Notes: generated by a model from the letters alone, not told the origin. A stretch of DNA of 64,000 bases from Catonia carolina (GCA_035578175.1 JAQMRL010000003.1:83835969-83899968); one strand, 5' to 3'; numbered from the stretch's first letter, positions 10,929 to 22,823 are shown. Made by a program: numbers and translations.

Positions 10929-10988
10929 TTAGAATTGTTTTCTTCTATTTTTATGCAAGGCGGCGAGAAAAGCTTAGAATTGTTTTCT
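10929..10988 (-). mobile_element. 30 bp stub of the R1-like LINE with perfect 15 bp duplication
   Basis: TTAGAATTGTTTTCT occurs at 10929-10943 and again, identical, at 10974-10988. The 30 bp between them (10944-10973) holds CAAGGCGGCGAGAAAAGC, matching the extreme 3' end of the R1-like LINE seen at 9361 and 43290. The simplest reading is target-primed reverse transcription that aborted after about 30 nt. Confidence 0.7.
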
Positions 10989-12332
10989 GAATTTACTGAA
11001 GTATTTGTGGTTTTGTTTACAAGTTGTTTTTTCGTTTTTAAATTTGTTTAACCTTAAAATAAAATATTTTAGCTGTGACTTAGTCTGTTTATCCGTAACA
11101 CAGATGGAGTAAGCCTGTTGTTCCTCTGCAGCCTAAATTTTTAAATCGTTATTACTTTGGACATAACCAATTTTTACCAAAAACGATTAGATGATAAAAT
11201 ATTTCATAGAATTACCAAACAGATGGCAAGAAAACCCGATTTTATAAAATTGTGACTGAACTTGTTCAACCCGTGAGTCCTTAAATTGGTCTATAACTTT
11301 TGACTTCAGGAATCCTATGTGAAGACATTCTGTGAAGATAATCGGTCACTTTTCGGCAATAGTTCATAACTTACGTTGTTTACTAATGTTAGTTTATATT
11401 TTTTTATCATTTGAATTGGCTAGAGAAAGTCGTGCGAGCATTTCACACTAGTACTTTTCTATTGGTTAATGTTCAGAAAATGTATTTTATCATCGAGTCA
11501 CATATCTATAGATGTTTATTGCTCGTTTCCCGGTAGACGTCGTGTATCACTAGTCTCCTTTTACACTGGGCTCATTATCGTGTGTGCTATCTTTCTTTCG
11601 AATGTCTCTTCTTTGGTTAGCCCAGATATTACGGTTCACTCATGATGCATATTTTAATAATGTATTAGTAAAATTTTATTCTTGACATACTTATTCTGCT
11701 AGATTACCGTTCTTATATTAATTAAATTTTTTAATCCTGATTTCTTTCTTATATTTTATAAGCTACAACAAATATCATAAGTAATCTTACTAAACATAAA
11801 TTTCCGGATATAGCAATATAAATTTATCTTATTTAAAATAAAATTTTGACCCGAGATGAATAAAAGAGAGTTGTACGTGAAGTAGGATAAAAATATAAAA
11901 ATATGTAAGCCTAAATAAGCTTCGAAATGAACCTATGTTTATGAGTTATAACGTCCATGGGTGTGCGCGTCTGTGTCTGTTAAGTTTATTAAAATGTGTT
12001 AAAAAAAGGATTACATATTATGGCTATTTTTCAATGTTATATGATCTGTTCAACAGATGGCATCGCATGAATGTCAGTGGGGTTAAATGTCAGACATTTT
12101 TAAAGTTAAAGTATATGTAAAATTGATAACGGGTGCCTAAAAAATATTTAACTAATTTGTGATAAATAAATTACGCTATTTTTCCATAACGTAACAATCA
12201 TTATGTAATTTATTATATTTAATTGAGCTTAAAATGAATTAAGGAGTTTGTGCTACCATTTTTAAGATTAATAAAATTATTGCTCACGTTCAAATTCAGT
12301 CATGGACATAGGAATATCTAATACTTTTTTTT
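10989..12332. other. Mostly unassigned AT-rich sequence with one HINE-like terminus
   Basis: Only 11375-11446 is recognised: GGCTAGAGAAAGTCGTGCGA and TTTCACAC match the TCTGGTGTG-end of the HINE-like family (minus orientation). The rest shows no coding potential or repeat match. Confidence 0.5.
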
Positions 12333-12819
12333 TTCCGGGGTTCCTACGGCCGGCGCCGCTTCCCGCACTTCAATCTCCATTCTCTTCTATCCTCCCAATC
12401 ACCCTCATCCATCCCTCTCTCTCTCATGGCTTCCTGTATTCGCTTTTTCCACGTTTTCCTTGGTCTACCTTTCTTCCTTCTGTTGGTTGGGACATAAGAC
12501 AACATTCTTTTTGGCCACCTCTCATCACCCATTCTCTGCATATTATGACCATACCATATCAGTTGTCGTCTCTCTATCCTATCCACAATGGTATCTTCTA
12601 CATGAGCTCTTTTCCTGATGTCGTCATTCCGGATATGGTCCAACCTGGACACTCTACATGAACGGCGCAGAAAGTCCATTTCAATTGCTTTAAGCTGGCT
12701 GTCTATTTTTGATGTTATTTGCCAGCACTCTGCCCCATAAGTTGTTATTGGCTCCACAATAGTGTGGTACAACTGGACTTTTGTATTCATGTGCATTCTA
12801 ATCATCAGTACATCTAATA
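12333..12819 (-). pseudogene. RTE-like LINE, C-terminal coding fragment
   Basis: A frame open from 12844 to 12344 reads YHTIVEPITTYGAECWQ, then MDFLRRSCRVSRLDHIRND, QLIWYGHNMQRMGDERWPKR and RRKKGRPRKTWKKRI, ending in EGDWEDRREWRLKCGKRRR. This is the hallmark post-RT tail of insect RTE-like elements, with no stop over about 150 codons, so it is relatively young. The LINE part begins at 12819, where a MITE (12820-13431) adjoins; the first residues of the open frame come from that MITE. RT and endonuclease are missing. Confidence 0.75.
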
Positions 12820-13431
12820 CTGCCTGTCTATAACTTGATGGCATCCCGCAGAGAGGAGCAGAATCAGCCCGCTGCTACTAGCCTTCTCAATAACGTTTCA
12901 TTATGTACTACTACTGTTGCTTGAGTCCCAGCTCCTTGTGGTTGGAAGGAATGCAGCGCGTTGTTATAGTAGTGGTAGAATGAATGAGTGTTAGTAGTGT
13001 TTCACAGCTGATGCATGTGTAGTAGTAGCGTGTACTAACTAGACTAAAAAATATTCTTATTATCCGGCGCATTAATTTAACAAATACCTACCGGGTTATT
13101 AACTTGGTTGGATTCATAATATTTAACTTACCAATTTATATAAAAATATGTAAATAAATGAATGTAATAAATACAAACAAATAATATGTTAAATACGGAA
13201 AGTTTGAAAATGAATGTTTTGTAACAGAGTAATACAACAATCGTTCGCCCAGCATGCGTCACTCATTTATTATACCTCACCCGTACCCTTCTTCCCGCAA
13301 CTACATGGAGTTTGGAACCGCACAATAAATAGTACACTGAAATTAGTACGTACTGAAGTGTTATTGAGAATACTAGTAGCGGGCCGATTATGCTTCTCTC
13401 TGCGGGAGGCCATCAAGTTATAGACAGACAG
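12820..13431. mobile_element. TA-flanked MITE, 612 bp, long diverged inverted repeats
   Basis: Left end CTGCCTGTCTATAACTTGAT and right end (reverse complement) CTGTCTGTCTATAACTTGAT continue into matched GGC(A/C)TCCCGCAGAGA. Weaker inverted similarity (GGCCCGCTACTAG-like, TCTCAATAAC) then continues for about 80 bp more. TA flanks both ends (12818-12819, 13432-13433). The interior has no convincing transposase. It lies at the edge of the RTE fragment and directly abuts SINE-B copy 2. Confidence 0.65.
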
Positions 13432-13433
13432 TA

Positions 13434-13860
13434 TTTGTTGTTTAAGTCATCAGCCGAAAGGCTGATTTGAACCTCTAAAACCTTTACTAAGTAAAACCAT
13501 GAATGAAGTGGTTTACAGATGCCTCCCTCACTAAGTGGAATAGTATGCTTATCGGCATGCTCGGCCCTCTGAAATGCATTTACTTTCCACCCTGCAAATG
13601 ACACCTTCACTTCATTGACCAGGGTCCGGATGTATAATGAAATCCATTACTTTTAGAGGAGATATAACTCTGACTTGTCTCTTTTACACCTCTACCTCTT
13701 CTGTTATAAAAACAGTCGGACGTTAAACCGAAAAAAAACAGTTGTTAAATGTTTGTCATATAAATTGGCTGACCATGTAGAAAGAGAAAAACTATTTTTT
13801 GTAGCCCTGGAACTAGCAGATCGAGTGCAAATAATTTAACACTTCACCTGACTATTGTCT
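13434..13860 (+). repeat. SINE-B copy 2, with a family C SINE stub inside
   Basis: Runs from TTGTTGTTTAAGTCATCAGC to the 3' region ATAATTTAACACTTCACC. Between CTCTTCTGTT and GTTGTTAAATG about 35 bp are inserted: AACAGTCGGACGTTAAACC plus an A-run (13701-13740). These match the extreme 3' end of the family C SINE at 51570. Uninterrupted SINE-B copies read TCTTCTGTTCTTAAATG here. Confidence 0.8.
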
Positions 13861-14040
13861 ATTATGAGCAAAATATCTAATATTATAACAAAATTATATA
13901 ATAATATTTTATCAGCGAACTTTGGTATTTAACATTGGTGATTTTTTCAAACTTGTATATAGGAAAACCTCTATTTTAAAACAACTGTACCTACTTATAT
14001 TTTAGATCTTTAAACCCCGTACAGGTCAATCAGACCCTAA

Positions 14041-14440
14041 CTTTCTTATCTGCTATATAAATATATAGGGAAGGAAAGTACTGTTTTAATGCAGATTTTT
14101 CCAAATCAATTTTCACCGGATATACAAATGGGTTCAGGCCCCCTGAACCCACAGAAAACATGTTTTTAGCAATTAGTACAAGTGTGTGTGTCTATGTGTG
14201 CACATAATATTTTAAGAATGAAACGTTGTACGAAGTTTAAACTTACAATAATAAGTTAGGTGCCTTACGGGGACCCGGCACTTACATTTTCATCAAAATC
14301 GATCAACCGGAAGTAGTAGTTTACTGCTGCAATTTTTCACTTTTTTACAATTTTCTCAAAAATGGCTAGTATGATTTTTTTTAATCATCTCATTTACTAT
14401 ATTTTTGTCCTGTATAAGATAGCGTAAGCGCCATGTCTTT
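14041..14440 (-). mobile_element. HINE-like element, hairpin-end fragment
   Basis: Retains ATATAGGGAAGGAAAGTACT, the CCCCTGAACCC-like block, a short GT run (14180-14200), then GAATGAAACGTTGTACGAAG, CCGGAAGTAGTAGTTTA and GATAGCGTAAGCGCCATG in family order. The interior and TCTGGTGTG end are missing. Confidence 0.75.
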
Positions 14441-14669
14441 TGATAATCTTGCTTTTCTTTCCTCATCTGAATAAACCTTCTTTACGTTTGTTTCCTCTTT
14501 CAATTTTTATCGTTAAGAATTTTTATTTTTCCTGTTTTATTTCTAAGATTTCTAATATTTCTAATTCTGCATATCTTCTTTTATGTCTTACATCCAAATT
14601 GGTAGGGTTGTTAGTGTTCTTTGCATTTCAATTACAGTATTTGTTTTAAAAATCGTGTTTTTGGTGTTC

Positions 14670-15225
14670 TTAATAAATGACCATAGTCCACTTCTTCATA
14701 TAGGCTACATATTCATATGAGGATTTACAGGCCCAGCCGTATCTCGCTTCCCAAACACCACCTCTTTTTGTATCACCAGTTACGATCGGAAAGCTACCGT
14801 AAAGACATTGCCTCCTGCACACCAGCCAACCATGACACCTCTGGCCTACCCCTCCTTCTTTTACCGGCTGGCGTCCACTTCCATACCCTCTTTGACCATC
14901 TACATCCTCCATCCTCAGCAAATTCCCAAACCATTTTAACTGCTTCCGGAATATGATATCCATGATATTTCCTTCAATTCTCCTCCTAATTTCTCAATTA
15001 GGATTTCGATCAATACGCGACACACCATCTCATCCATCTCCACCGCTTTCAGGTGATCCTTCTGTCACTTTGTCAATACCCACACTTTCGCAGCATAGGT
15101 ACACACACTCTCCAGGATAGCATGGTAAATATTTATCTTTGTTTCCTTCCATACTTTATCATTTCAAAGGACAGAATTTAACAGCCCTATAACGCTTCGC
15201 CCCTTGCAAAATCTTGCTTCTTCAT
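14670..15225 (-). pseudogene. RTE-like LINE, C-terminal relic (third lineage)
   Basis: Minus-strand frames read LYHAILESVCTYAAKVWVL, then HLKAVEMDEMVCRVLIEI and FRKQLKWFGNLLRMEDVDGQ, followed by a frameshifted basic tail. This is the 'YgaEvW...AvEMd...KQLKWFGHLqRMed' arrangement. The same lineage occurs at 60435-60705, where the tail is intact (KQLKWFGHLQRMEDGRWPKR). Several frame disruptions here. Confidence 0.65.
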
Positions 15226-16099
15226 TTATAGTAAAAAAAATTGTTATAACTGAAATTACACTTATTTCGTGAGAGAAGTAAATCTCGATATTATCCAGAA
15301 AAAAGGTAAAGAGGCTCTTCACTTACTCCACCTGAATAGCTGCCGCTACTTCTACATAAGTCGGCGGTCCAGATGCTAGTAAAAAATAAATACATAAATC
15401 TAATTTAATAATACTACCCTCACAAGTTTCTTCTTTGATCAGATTTAGAAATAAAAATGGCAGGTACCCTAAAAGTAGACTACACAGACCCCATTTAAAA
15501 ATATTTAAAAACATTAAAAGAATTAAATTTCATATTTAAGCGGTTTCTTTTTACTCAACTAAAAAATATAATACTGCTCCTATCGTACCATTCAATAAAT
15601 TTATAATGATAAATTATGATAATACAAAAATAACTTATAACATTTATTTTTTAAAAAGTTATTGCAAAAAAATTCAAAACCAATTTTTTCTTGTCAGTTT
15701 AGATACAACAATATTTATAACAACATGTAATGTATTATAGGTTTGAGGTTAGTTTACTATAAAAGGTTCTGTGCTAGCTTTATTATTACCTAGTTTAAAG
15801 AAAAATAACAAATTGACATGTGAAATAGCAATTTAACAAAATTTTAAAGTTGACTTACGAATATTAAGAACAAGAAATAACTCACTAAAATAAGAAAGAG
15901 ATAGGAAAAGGAACAGGTAAATAAAAAGCATCACCGACGTGATATTCAAACACCGATAAGCCAGCAAGATTAAAACGCCGCGACCTCATCTTAAATATGG
16001 ATACACTGTATTTACCTAACGGCTGACCCATAAATAATTTGACCTTTTCATTTTTTCAATTTTTTAAACAATTTTTTTTTATAAAATTTTCTGAAAGTT
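15226..16099. other. No recognised feature
   Basis: AT-rich. A 63-residue open frame on the minus strand at 15514-15323 has no recognisable family and is probably chance. Confidence 0.45.
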
Positions 16100-16830
16100 A
16101 AGTTTGTGTGCGTGTGAACAAAATATTTTAAGAACGGAAAATCGTACAAAGTTGGAATTTGAAACTTAAGTTACGTATCACTAGGGGACTCTACACGAAC
16201 ATTTTCATCTCTCAACCGGAAGTAGTAGTTTATTCGTGCGATTTTTTTATTGTTTTACAATTTTCTCAAAATGGCTTTTCCGGTGTTTTTTTTAATTTCC
16301 TCATTTAGTATATCTTTATGCTCGACAAGACAGAGTAAGCGCTATAAATTGTTGTCTGCTAGATATAAATGGTGTTGCCTGCTGAAATTCTTGAAGGCCC
16401 TGTGCTGTTGTGGTAAAAATATTTTTTTTTAAGATTACGGCTTTAACATGCATTCTAGAGTAAAAGTATATAATAAAAGTTGTAGAATATTAAAAAATCT
16501 ACAACTTTTATTTTAAATATTTTTTCGTGCAACGCTTCTTTTAGCCTCAATTAGTGATTTTCTGTTTTTGTTCAATATTGCTAATAAATTCGATTTTTTT
16601 AAAAGAAATTTAAGAAAATCTTTCGTAGCTATATGTATTTTACAGCAAAAGTATACTCATACTATATATTCAACGTTATAGTACAAAACCTACAACTTAT
16701 ATTTCTAGCATTTTTTTCTACAGAACCTAGTTTAGTTTCAATTAGTGATTTTCAAGTTAGACAGATTGATTTTAATTTTGCGTCATTCACTCATGATTAA
16801 AATTAGGTTATGTTTTTAATTTTGTTTTGG
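16100..16830 (-). mobile_element. HINE-like element, internal and part-terminal copy
   Basis: Follows the family order: GTGTGAACAAAATATTTTAA, CCGGAAGTAGTAGTTTATTC, GCGATTTTTT, the CTACAACTTTTATTTTAAAT hairpin region and CATTCACTCATGATTAAAAT. Both termini are lost; the long CA array is reduced to a few repeats. Confidence 0.75.
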
Positions 16831-16841
16831 CATATACGCAC

Positions 16842-16884
16842 ATTAAGGCACAACACATAAAGGCACAACACATAAAGGCACGAA
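16842..16884 (+). repeat. Short tandem repeat, ~14-15 bp unit x3
   Basis: AAGGCACAACACATA is repeated with the third unit degenerate (AAGGCACGAACACG). It follows the HINE-like copy directly. Confidence 0.85.
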
Positions 16885-17004
16885 CACGCCCATACTATAC
16901 ATACAGAATACACTTTTAAGCTAATCAAAATTATAATTCTTTTGCGACCCGTTTTGTTGTATAATTAATTATCTTTCAGAATTTTAAGAAACAATTTTTG
17001 TTGA

Positions 17005-17681
17005 TCTTCTTCTTAGATTGCCTTCCGTCCCGAAGGTTGGTGACCATCATGGCGGTACTTGCTGTAGGTATTAGTAGCATTCCGAAATAGTTCGTCTGAG
17101 CTTTTGATAAACCGCATTCTTAGGTTGGCCATCCGTGAAATTCTTCGGTTTGGTCCCCTTCTACTGTCGATCTTGCCTTGCAGAATTCGTTGGAGCAATT
17201 CATTCCTGTCCTCATCCCGCATGATATAACCGAAACATTGCAGCTTTCGCGCCCTCACTATGCTGACCAATTCCGCTGCCTTGTTCATTCGACGTAGCAC
17301 TTTTCCGCATTAGTAATTATCTGCATCCAGGATATTCGTAGTTTTCTCCTATACAGCCAAAATTTAAACGCTTTCAATTTGCTGATTATTGTTTCTGTCA
17401 GAGTCCAGGCCTCAACTCCGTACAATAGGACTGAGAACACATTACACTTCATAAACTCGTTTTAGTGTCAAGGGTTAAATTGTGGCTTTAAAGACAGAAT
17501 ACATGGTGTTAAAGAGATTGTGGCCTTAGTAATACGACATGTTGTCTCTTGTGAATTATTACACCTCTCAATAATACAGATACCCAGATATTGATATTGT
17601 GCAACTCGTTCTATTCTGACATTGTTGACGAAAATGTGAACATCAGAATCGATCTGTTGTTTGCTGATGATCATCATTTTT
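17005..17681 (-). pseudogene. RTE-like LINE relic related to the element at 47117
   Basis: From the right, minus-strand frames read MMIISKQQIDSDVHIFVNN then RVAQYQYLGICI (the 'kYLG' block after the RT palm). Then, after frame breaks, LRRMNKAAELVSIVRARKLQ, CFGYIMRDEDRNELLQRI and LQGKIDSRRGPNRRISR. Blocks and order match the intact frame at 47122-48099 (kYLG, LRRLNKE, YELLRIIMQGRI, RGRRGVGRRRIS). Stops and frameshifts make it dead. Its right boundary is the end of a HINE-like copy at 17682, suggesting that copy interrupted or abutted it. Confidence 0.7.
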
Positions 17682-18426
<745 letters not shown>

Positions 18427-19635
18427 TTTTTTTTTATTGGCATTGATGTCAAGTCCATATAATGCGCTAACAACTGTTATTCTGTGTTATACTGTTCTAT
18501 TTTTAGATAGTAATCGTAATAAATAGCTGAAAAAATTTATTTAGAGTTAAATTTATAAAAAAAGAATATCATTTTCATTTTAATTTTTTACGATGCTTGG
18601 GTTTTGATGTATATCATTGAACAAAAATCTTACTATTTGGTCTGGTTTAATCACATCTTTAAAACATTTCTCAATTTATTTAACACAAAATTATTAATAA
18701 CGATCACCTAAAGAAGACATAATCTTACATGGATGGTTGTAATCTATTTTGCAAGCTGTCATCATATATTTACATAACGGTGGTTTTGTAATTTCGCAAA
18801 AAAAATTGGGACCGGTTTTTTAACAGTGTAATAAAAGTATACTGGCTTATAATGCTGAAAACGCTTGAGTATTTATATATTTATATTTTAAACAGAAAAA
18901 TAAAAGTAATTTTATGACTAAAATTGTAATTTATTTCAAGAGATTGCATTCCAAATTGCCTACGCATTTTGTCATAAAAATTTTACTGTTAATTTTATGG
19001 AAAAGGTAGCTAAAAAGTTAGGTTTACAAGAAATGTGGTGTGACATAAAATCTGTCATTTTTATAATTAAATCGAAAAAGATCTTAAACAAAATTTGAAA
19101 TCTGACGAATTTACGAACTGAATTTCTAAGTGTTTAAGAACTAATACAAAATTTTATTTTTATAGTTAATCTGTAATGATAATCGACTTTTTGAATCCGT
19201 TATAACCCTTAATAAAAATTTTAAAAAATTCTTAACGGTTTATGTATTTTTGGAATTTATTTTTTAGTTAATTTTATGAATGGAAACCGAATATTTTTAT
19301 TTTTTTAATGTAAAATGGTATTTTTAACGAGTCAGATATAGGATAAAGGATGTGGATTATTATTTTTTAACCTTTTGTGAGAGTTTCTTGAGACTTCCGG
19401 ATACCACAGTGTGATTTTCGACTGATACAGGCTCAGATCCTTGCTCTTTAAATAAGCAAATGCGTTTTGATTGTAAACACAAAAATCTAAGAACAATTCT
19501 TCCCGTATGAATATTCTTATTTTATTGCTTCATTTTCATTGAATTATTCAGACTATTAATTATTTGAATAGTAAACAAAATTAATCACTGTATATAAAAC
19601 AATAGGAGCTAGCCTATGCGAATTAATTCGTACAG
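18427..19635. other. No recognised feature
   Basis: AT-rich with no ORF, terminal repeats or family match seen. Confidence 0.45.
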
Positions 19636-19646
19636 TAGTTTTGATT

Positions 19647-19974
19647 AACCCACCGGGTCGGCCTAGAGGTAAAGTCGTCACCAAAATCAGCTGTTGAACA
19701 GCTGATTTTCGGAGACGAAGGTTCCTGGTTCAAATTCTAGTAAAGGTAGTTACTTTTATACGGATTTGAATACTAGACAGTGGTTACCAGTGTACTTTGA
19801 TGGTTGGGGTTTAATTAACTATACTCTATCAGGAATGGTCGGCCTGAGTCTGTACAAGACTACAACTCATTTACACGTCACTCATATCATCCTCATCTCA
19901 TTGGGTCATTGGGTTGCTTATTGTTCTGAATTGAACAGATTGCAACGTACACATATTAGGAATTAAAAAACAAA
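19647..19974 (+). repeat. SINE-A, complete copy with 11 bp duplication
   Basis: Flanked by TAGTTTTGATT at 19636-19646 and 19975-19985. The head has an A-box-like CGGCCTAGAGGTAAAG and a B-box-like GGTTCAAATTC about 70 bp apart, with a small CAGCTG-based hairpin between, suggesting RNA polymerase III transcription. The body runs ACTTTTATACGGATTTGAAT, TACTTTGATGGTTGG, GGAATGGTCGGCCTGAGTC to GAACAGATTGCAACGTACAC and a short A-rich tail. This copy sets the 328 bp length used for the family. Confidence 0.85.
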
Positions 19975-20159
19975 TAGTTTTGATTGATAATAATTAATCT
20001 TTTCTTAATTAATTTCACAATTACATAAATACTTATTGTGTTTTATATTCTTTATAACTTAAGTATTCGGTTATATTTATATTCCAAAAAAAACACGCTA
20101 ACGCTACCACACCAATACTTCAAAAGAAACTGAGTTGTTGGTTCGAACTTTGCAATGTC

Positions 20160-20451
20160 AAGTATAGGTATCAGACGAACTAATGTTCCATAGCCGAGCG
20201 AGTGAGAGGGAGATATGTGGCACAACTACGCATGCGCTCAAAGGTCTTTACCATAATAATCCACATCTGAAAACATACTAGTCGTTATCTTGCTTGTTAG
20301 TTTACTGCATGCATAAATGCTTGCTCACAACAATGAGTAAAATTAAAGACAATGTTTTTGGAACGGCGCATATGGCTTGTGCGAGTGAGAGCGTTATGCA
20401 TTCTCTCATTCCCACGGCTAGGGGACATTAGTTCATCTGAATACTTTACTT
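20160..20451. mobile_element. MITE, 292 bp, 8 bp target duplication
   Basis: GCAATGTC (20152-20159) and GCGATGTC (20452-20459) flank the element, one mismatch in eight. The inverted ends share the spine of AAGTA(T/A)AGTAT and then CAGA(C/T)GAACTAATGT, extending weakly into GAGTGAGAG-like words for about 80 bp. The interior is GC-richer than the flanks. An 8 bp duplication suits hAT or related superfamilies, but the ends do not show a standard hAT CAGNG start, so the superfamily is open. Confidence 0.65.
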
Positions 20452-20615
20452 GCGATGTCTTTGTAACTGTAGCATTACAAAATGTACAAGGTGATAATAA
20501 CCATGTGTTTATAACCTGACTGCTATTGATAATTATGTAAACATTTATAATTAAATTCTTACATTGTGTAAATTATTAAACTGGCTAATTGTAATTAAAA
20601 TCTTATTTCTAAATT

Positions 20616-21012
20616 GTTGTTGTTGTTTAGGTCATCAGCTAAAAGGCTGGTTTGAACCTCTAGAGGTTTTACTAAGTAAAACGAGGAGTGAGGTGGTTTA
20701 CCATGCCTTCCTCACTGAGTGGAAAAGTACACTTATCAGCATGCCGGGCCCTCTGAAAAGCACATATTTTCCACTCTGCAAATGACACCTTCACTTCATT
20801 CACCACAGGGTCTGGCTGTATAATGAAATTCATTACTTTCAGATGACATAACTCTGATTAGTGTCTTTTACACCTCTACCTCTTCTGTTCTTAAATGATT
20901 CAGTCATTTAATTGGCTGACCATGTGATAAGAAACAGAACTATTTATTTTAGCCCTGCAACTAACAGATCGAGTGTAAATAATTTGACAATCCATCTGTC
21001 TGTTATGGGCAG
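20616..21012 (+). repeat. SINE-B copy 3, complete with 11 bp duplication
   Basis: Perfect ATTTCTAAATT at 20605-20615 and 21013-21023. The element starts GTTGTTGTTGTTTAGG and ends CTGTTATGGGCAG with no poly(A). GGTTTGAACCTC near the head looks like a B box; no well-spaced A box is evident. This copy and copy 4 define the family's 397 bp ends. Confidence 0.9.
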
Positions 21013-21023
21013 ATTTCTAAATT

Positions 21024-21398
21024 ATTAAATTAAATAACTTAATAATCTCAGCTAATAATTAAAAATAAAGTGTTAATTTAGTGATGGAAGTTATTATGTT
21101 TAAATGAATCAAAAGAGAGTTTAAAAGTTACAAAAAACATTTTATTAAAACTTTAAAATAAAGAAATATAAAAAATATCTACGCAGATCATCAAATAAGT
21201 TTAAAAGACATATTTACAACACAAATTTATATTTTATTTGAAATTTTTTAAAAATTATCACACAAAACGTAATTTATTTAATCGAATGCATATATGATTC
21301 GGTGTGCTGTTGACCGGGCCAGTTTGAAGAGAAAGGTTGTGTTTGTGTGCGGTTTGATTTATGGAATGTTAAATAAATATAAAGTATAATTGTTACAT
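21024..21398. other. Spacer between two inverted SINE-B copies
   Basis: AT-rich with no recognised feature. It would form the loop if the flanking SINE-B copies paired. Confidence 0.5.
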
Positions 21399-21410
21399 AA
21401 TTCATAGAAT

Positions 21411-21807
21411 CTGCCCATAACAGACAGGTGGAGTGTCAAATTATTTACACTCAATCTGTTTGTTGCAGGGCTAAAATAAATAGTTCTGTTTCTTATCACA
21501 TGGTCAGCCAATTAAATGACTGAATCGTTTAAGAACAGAAGAGGTAGAGGTGTACTGTGACACTAGTCAGAGTTATCTTCTCTGAAAGTAATGAATTTCA
21601 CTATACAGCCAGACCCTGTGGTGAATGAAGTGAAGGTGTCATTTGCAGAGTGGGAAATATGTGCTTTTCAGAGGGCCCGGCATGCTGTTAAGCGTACTTT
21701 TCCACTCGGTGAGGAAGACAATGGTAAACCACCTCACTCCTCGTTTTTACTTAGTAAAACCTCTACAGGTTCAAACCAGCCTTTCGGCTGTTGACCTAAA
21801 CAACAAC
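21411..21807 (-). repeat. SINE-B copy 4, complete with 12 bp duplication
   Basis: Perfect AATTCATAGAAT at 21399-21410 and 21808-21819. It is inverted relative to copy 3, with the same ends and 397 bp length. The open frame 21591-21794 is a chance reading of the antisense of this SINE. Confidence 0.9.
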
Positions 21808-22044
21808 AATTCATAGAATAAAGTCACAGATAGACCTTTGAACTAAAATTGAGTGAAAGAACATTATTTTATTAAATTACGGCGAGAAATATATTAAAAT
21901 ACGAACAGAACATTGAACGAAAATTTAAGGCGAGCGACGGACTTCAGAAACGATAAGTATAGAACATTAACCGGCAAACAATTAAATATTAATTCAATAA
22001 CAGCTTTATAAAATATATTTTAATAATAATAATAACTAAAAAAA

Positions 22045-22823
22045 TCTGGTGTGAAACACTCACACAACTTTCTCTTGCCAATGCAAATAATTTACAATAT
22101 AATTTAACATTAGTAATAAAATATTAGAAATAAACAAAAAACTAACCTCAATAAACATAACCTTATTTTAATCATGAGTGAAACACTCAAAATGAAAATC
22201 AACCTCAGTCTGGCTTAAAAATACGGAAAATCACTATTTCACGCTAAATTAGGCTCTGTAGAGAAAAATACGTTAAATAAAAGTTGTAGATCTTTAAATT
22301 TCCTATAAATTTGGTTATATACACTTTTGTCGTAAAATGCATACTAAGGCCAAAATCTTAAAAAAATCGATTTTTCACACGTTTTCGTGAGAAAAAAATC
22401 AGAAAATCGCTAATTACTGCTAAACTAAGCGTCATACAAAAAAATGTTTGAAACAGAAGTTGTAGGTTTTTAAATTCTCTACAACTTTTATTATATAAGT
22501 TTTTGCGCTAAAATTTATATTAAAGCCGTAATCTTAAAAAAACAACGTTTTTACGTAAAAACAGCCTCACCGAGAATTTCAGCAAACATGGCGCCTACCC
22601 TATCTTGTAGAGAATAAAAAATTGAGTAAAATAGGCGATTTTAAAAAAAATCGTAGGACCAGTTTTTGAGAAAATCGCAAAAAACTGAAAAATTATACGA
22701 ATAAACTACTACTTCCGGTTGACCGATTTTGATGAAAATGTTCGTGTCGAGTCCGGTAGTGGTACGTAACTTAAGTTTCAAGTTTCAAGTTCGTACGATG
22801 TTCCGTTCTTGAGATATTCTGTT

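Noticed and set aside
12302..12661. 119-codon plus-strand frame
   Set aside because: It is the antisense of the RTE-like LINE tail on the minus strand, which has clear family motifs.
16842..16884. Regular short repeats as a CRISPR array
   Set aside because: Three contiguous 14-15 bp units without spacers in a eukaryotic repeat context; no cas genes.
19766..19966. 66-codon frame (also 44360-44650)
   Set aside because: Reading of SINE-A sequence; the same repeat is closed in other copies.
21591..21794. 67-codon frame (also 20564-20785, 62074-62277, 63453-63668)
   Set aside because: All are translations of SINE-B in one orientation or the other.
20616..21807. Inverted SINE-B pair as one DNA transposon with 397 bp terminal repeats
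   Set aside because: Each half has its own different target duplication (ATTTCTAAATT versus AATTCATAGAAT), so they are two independent insertions.
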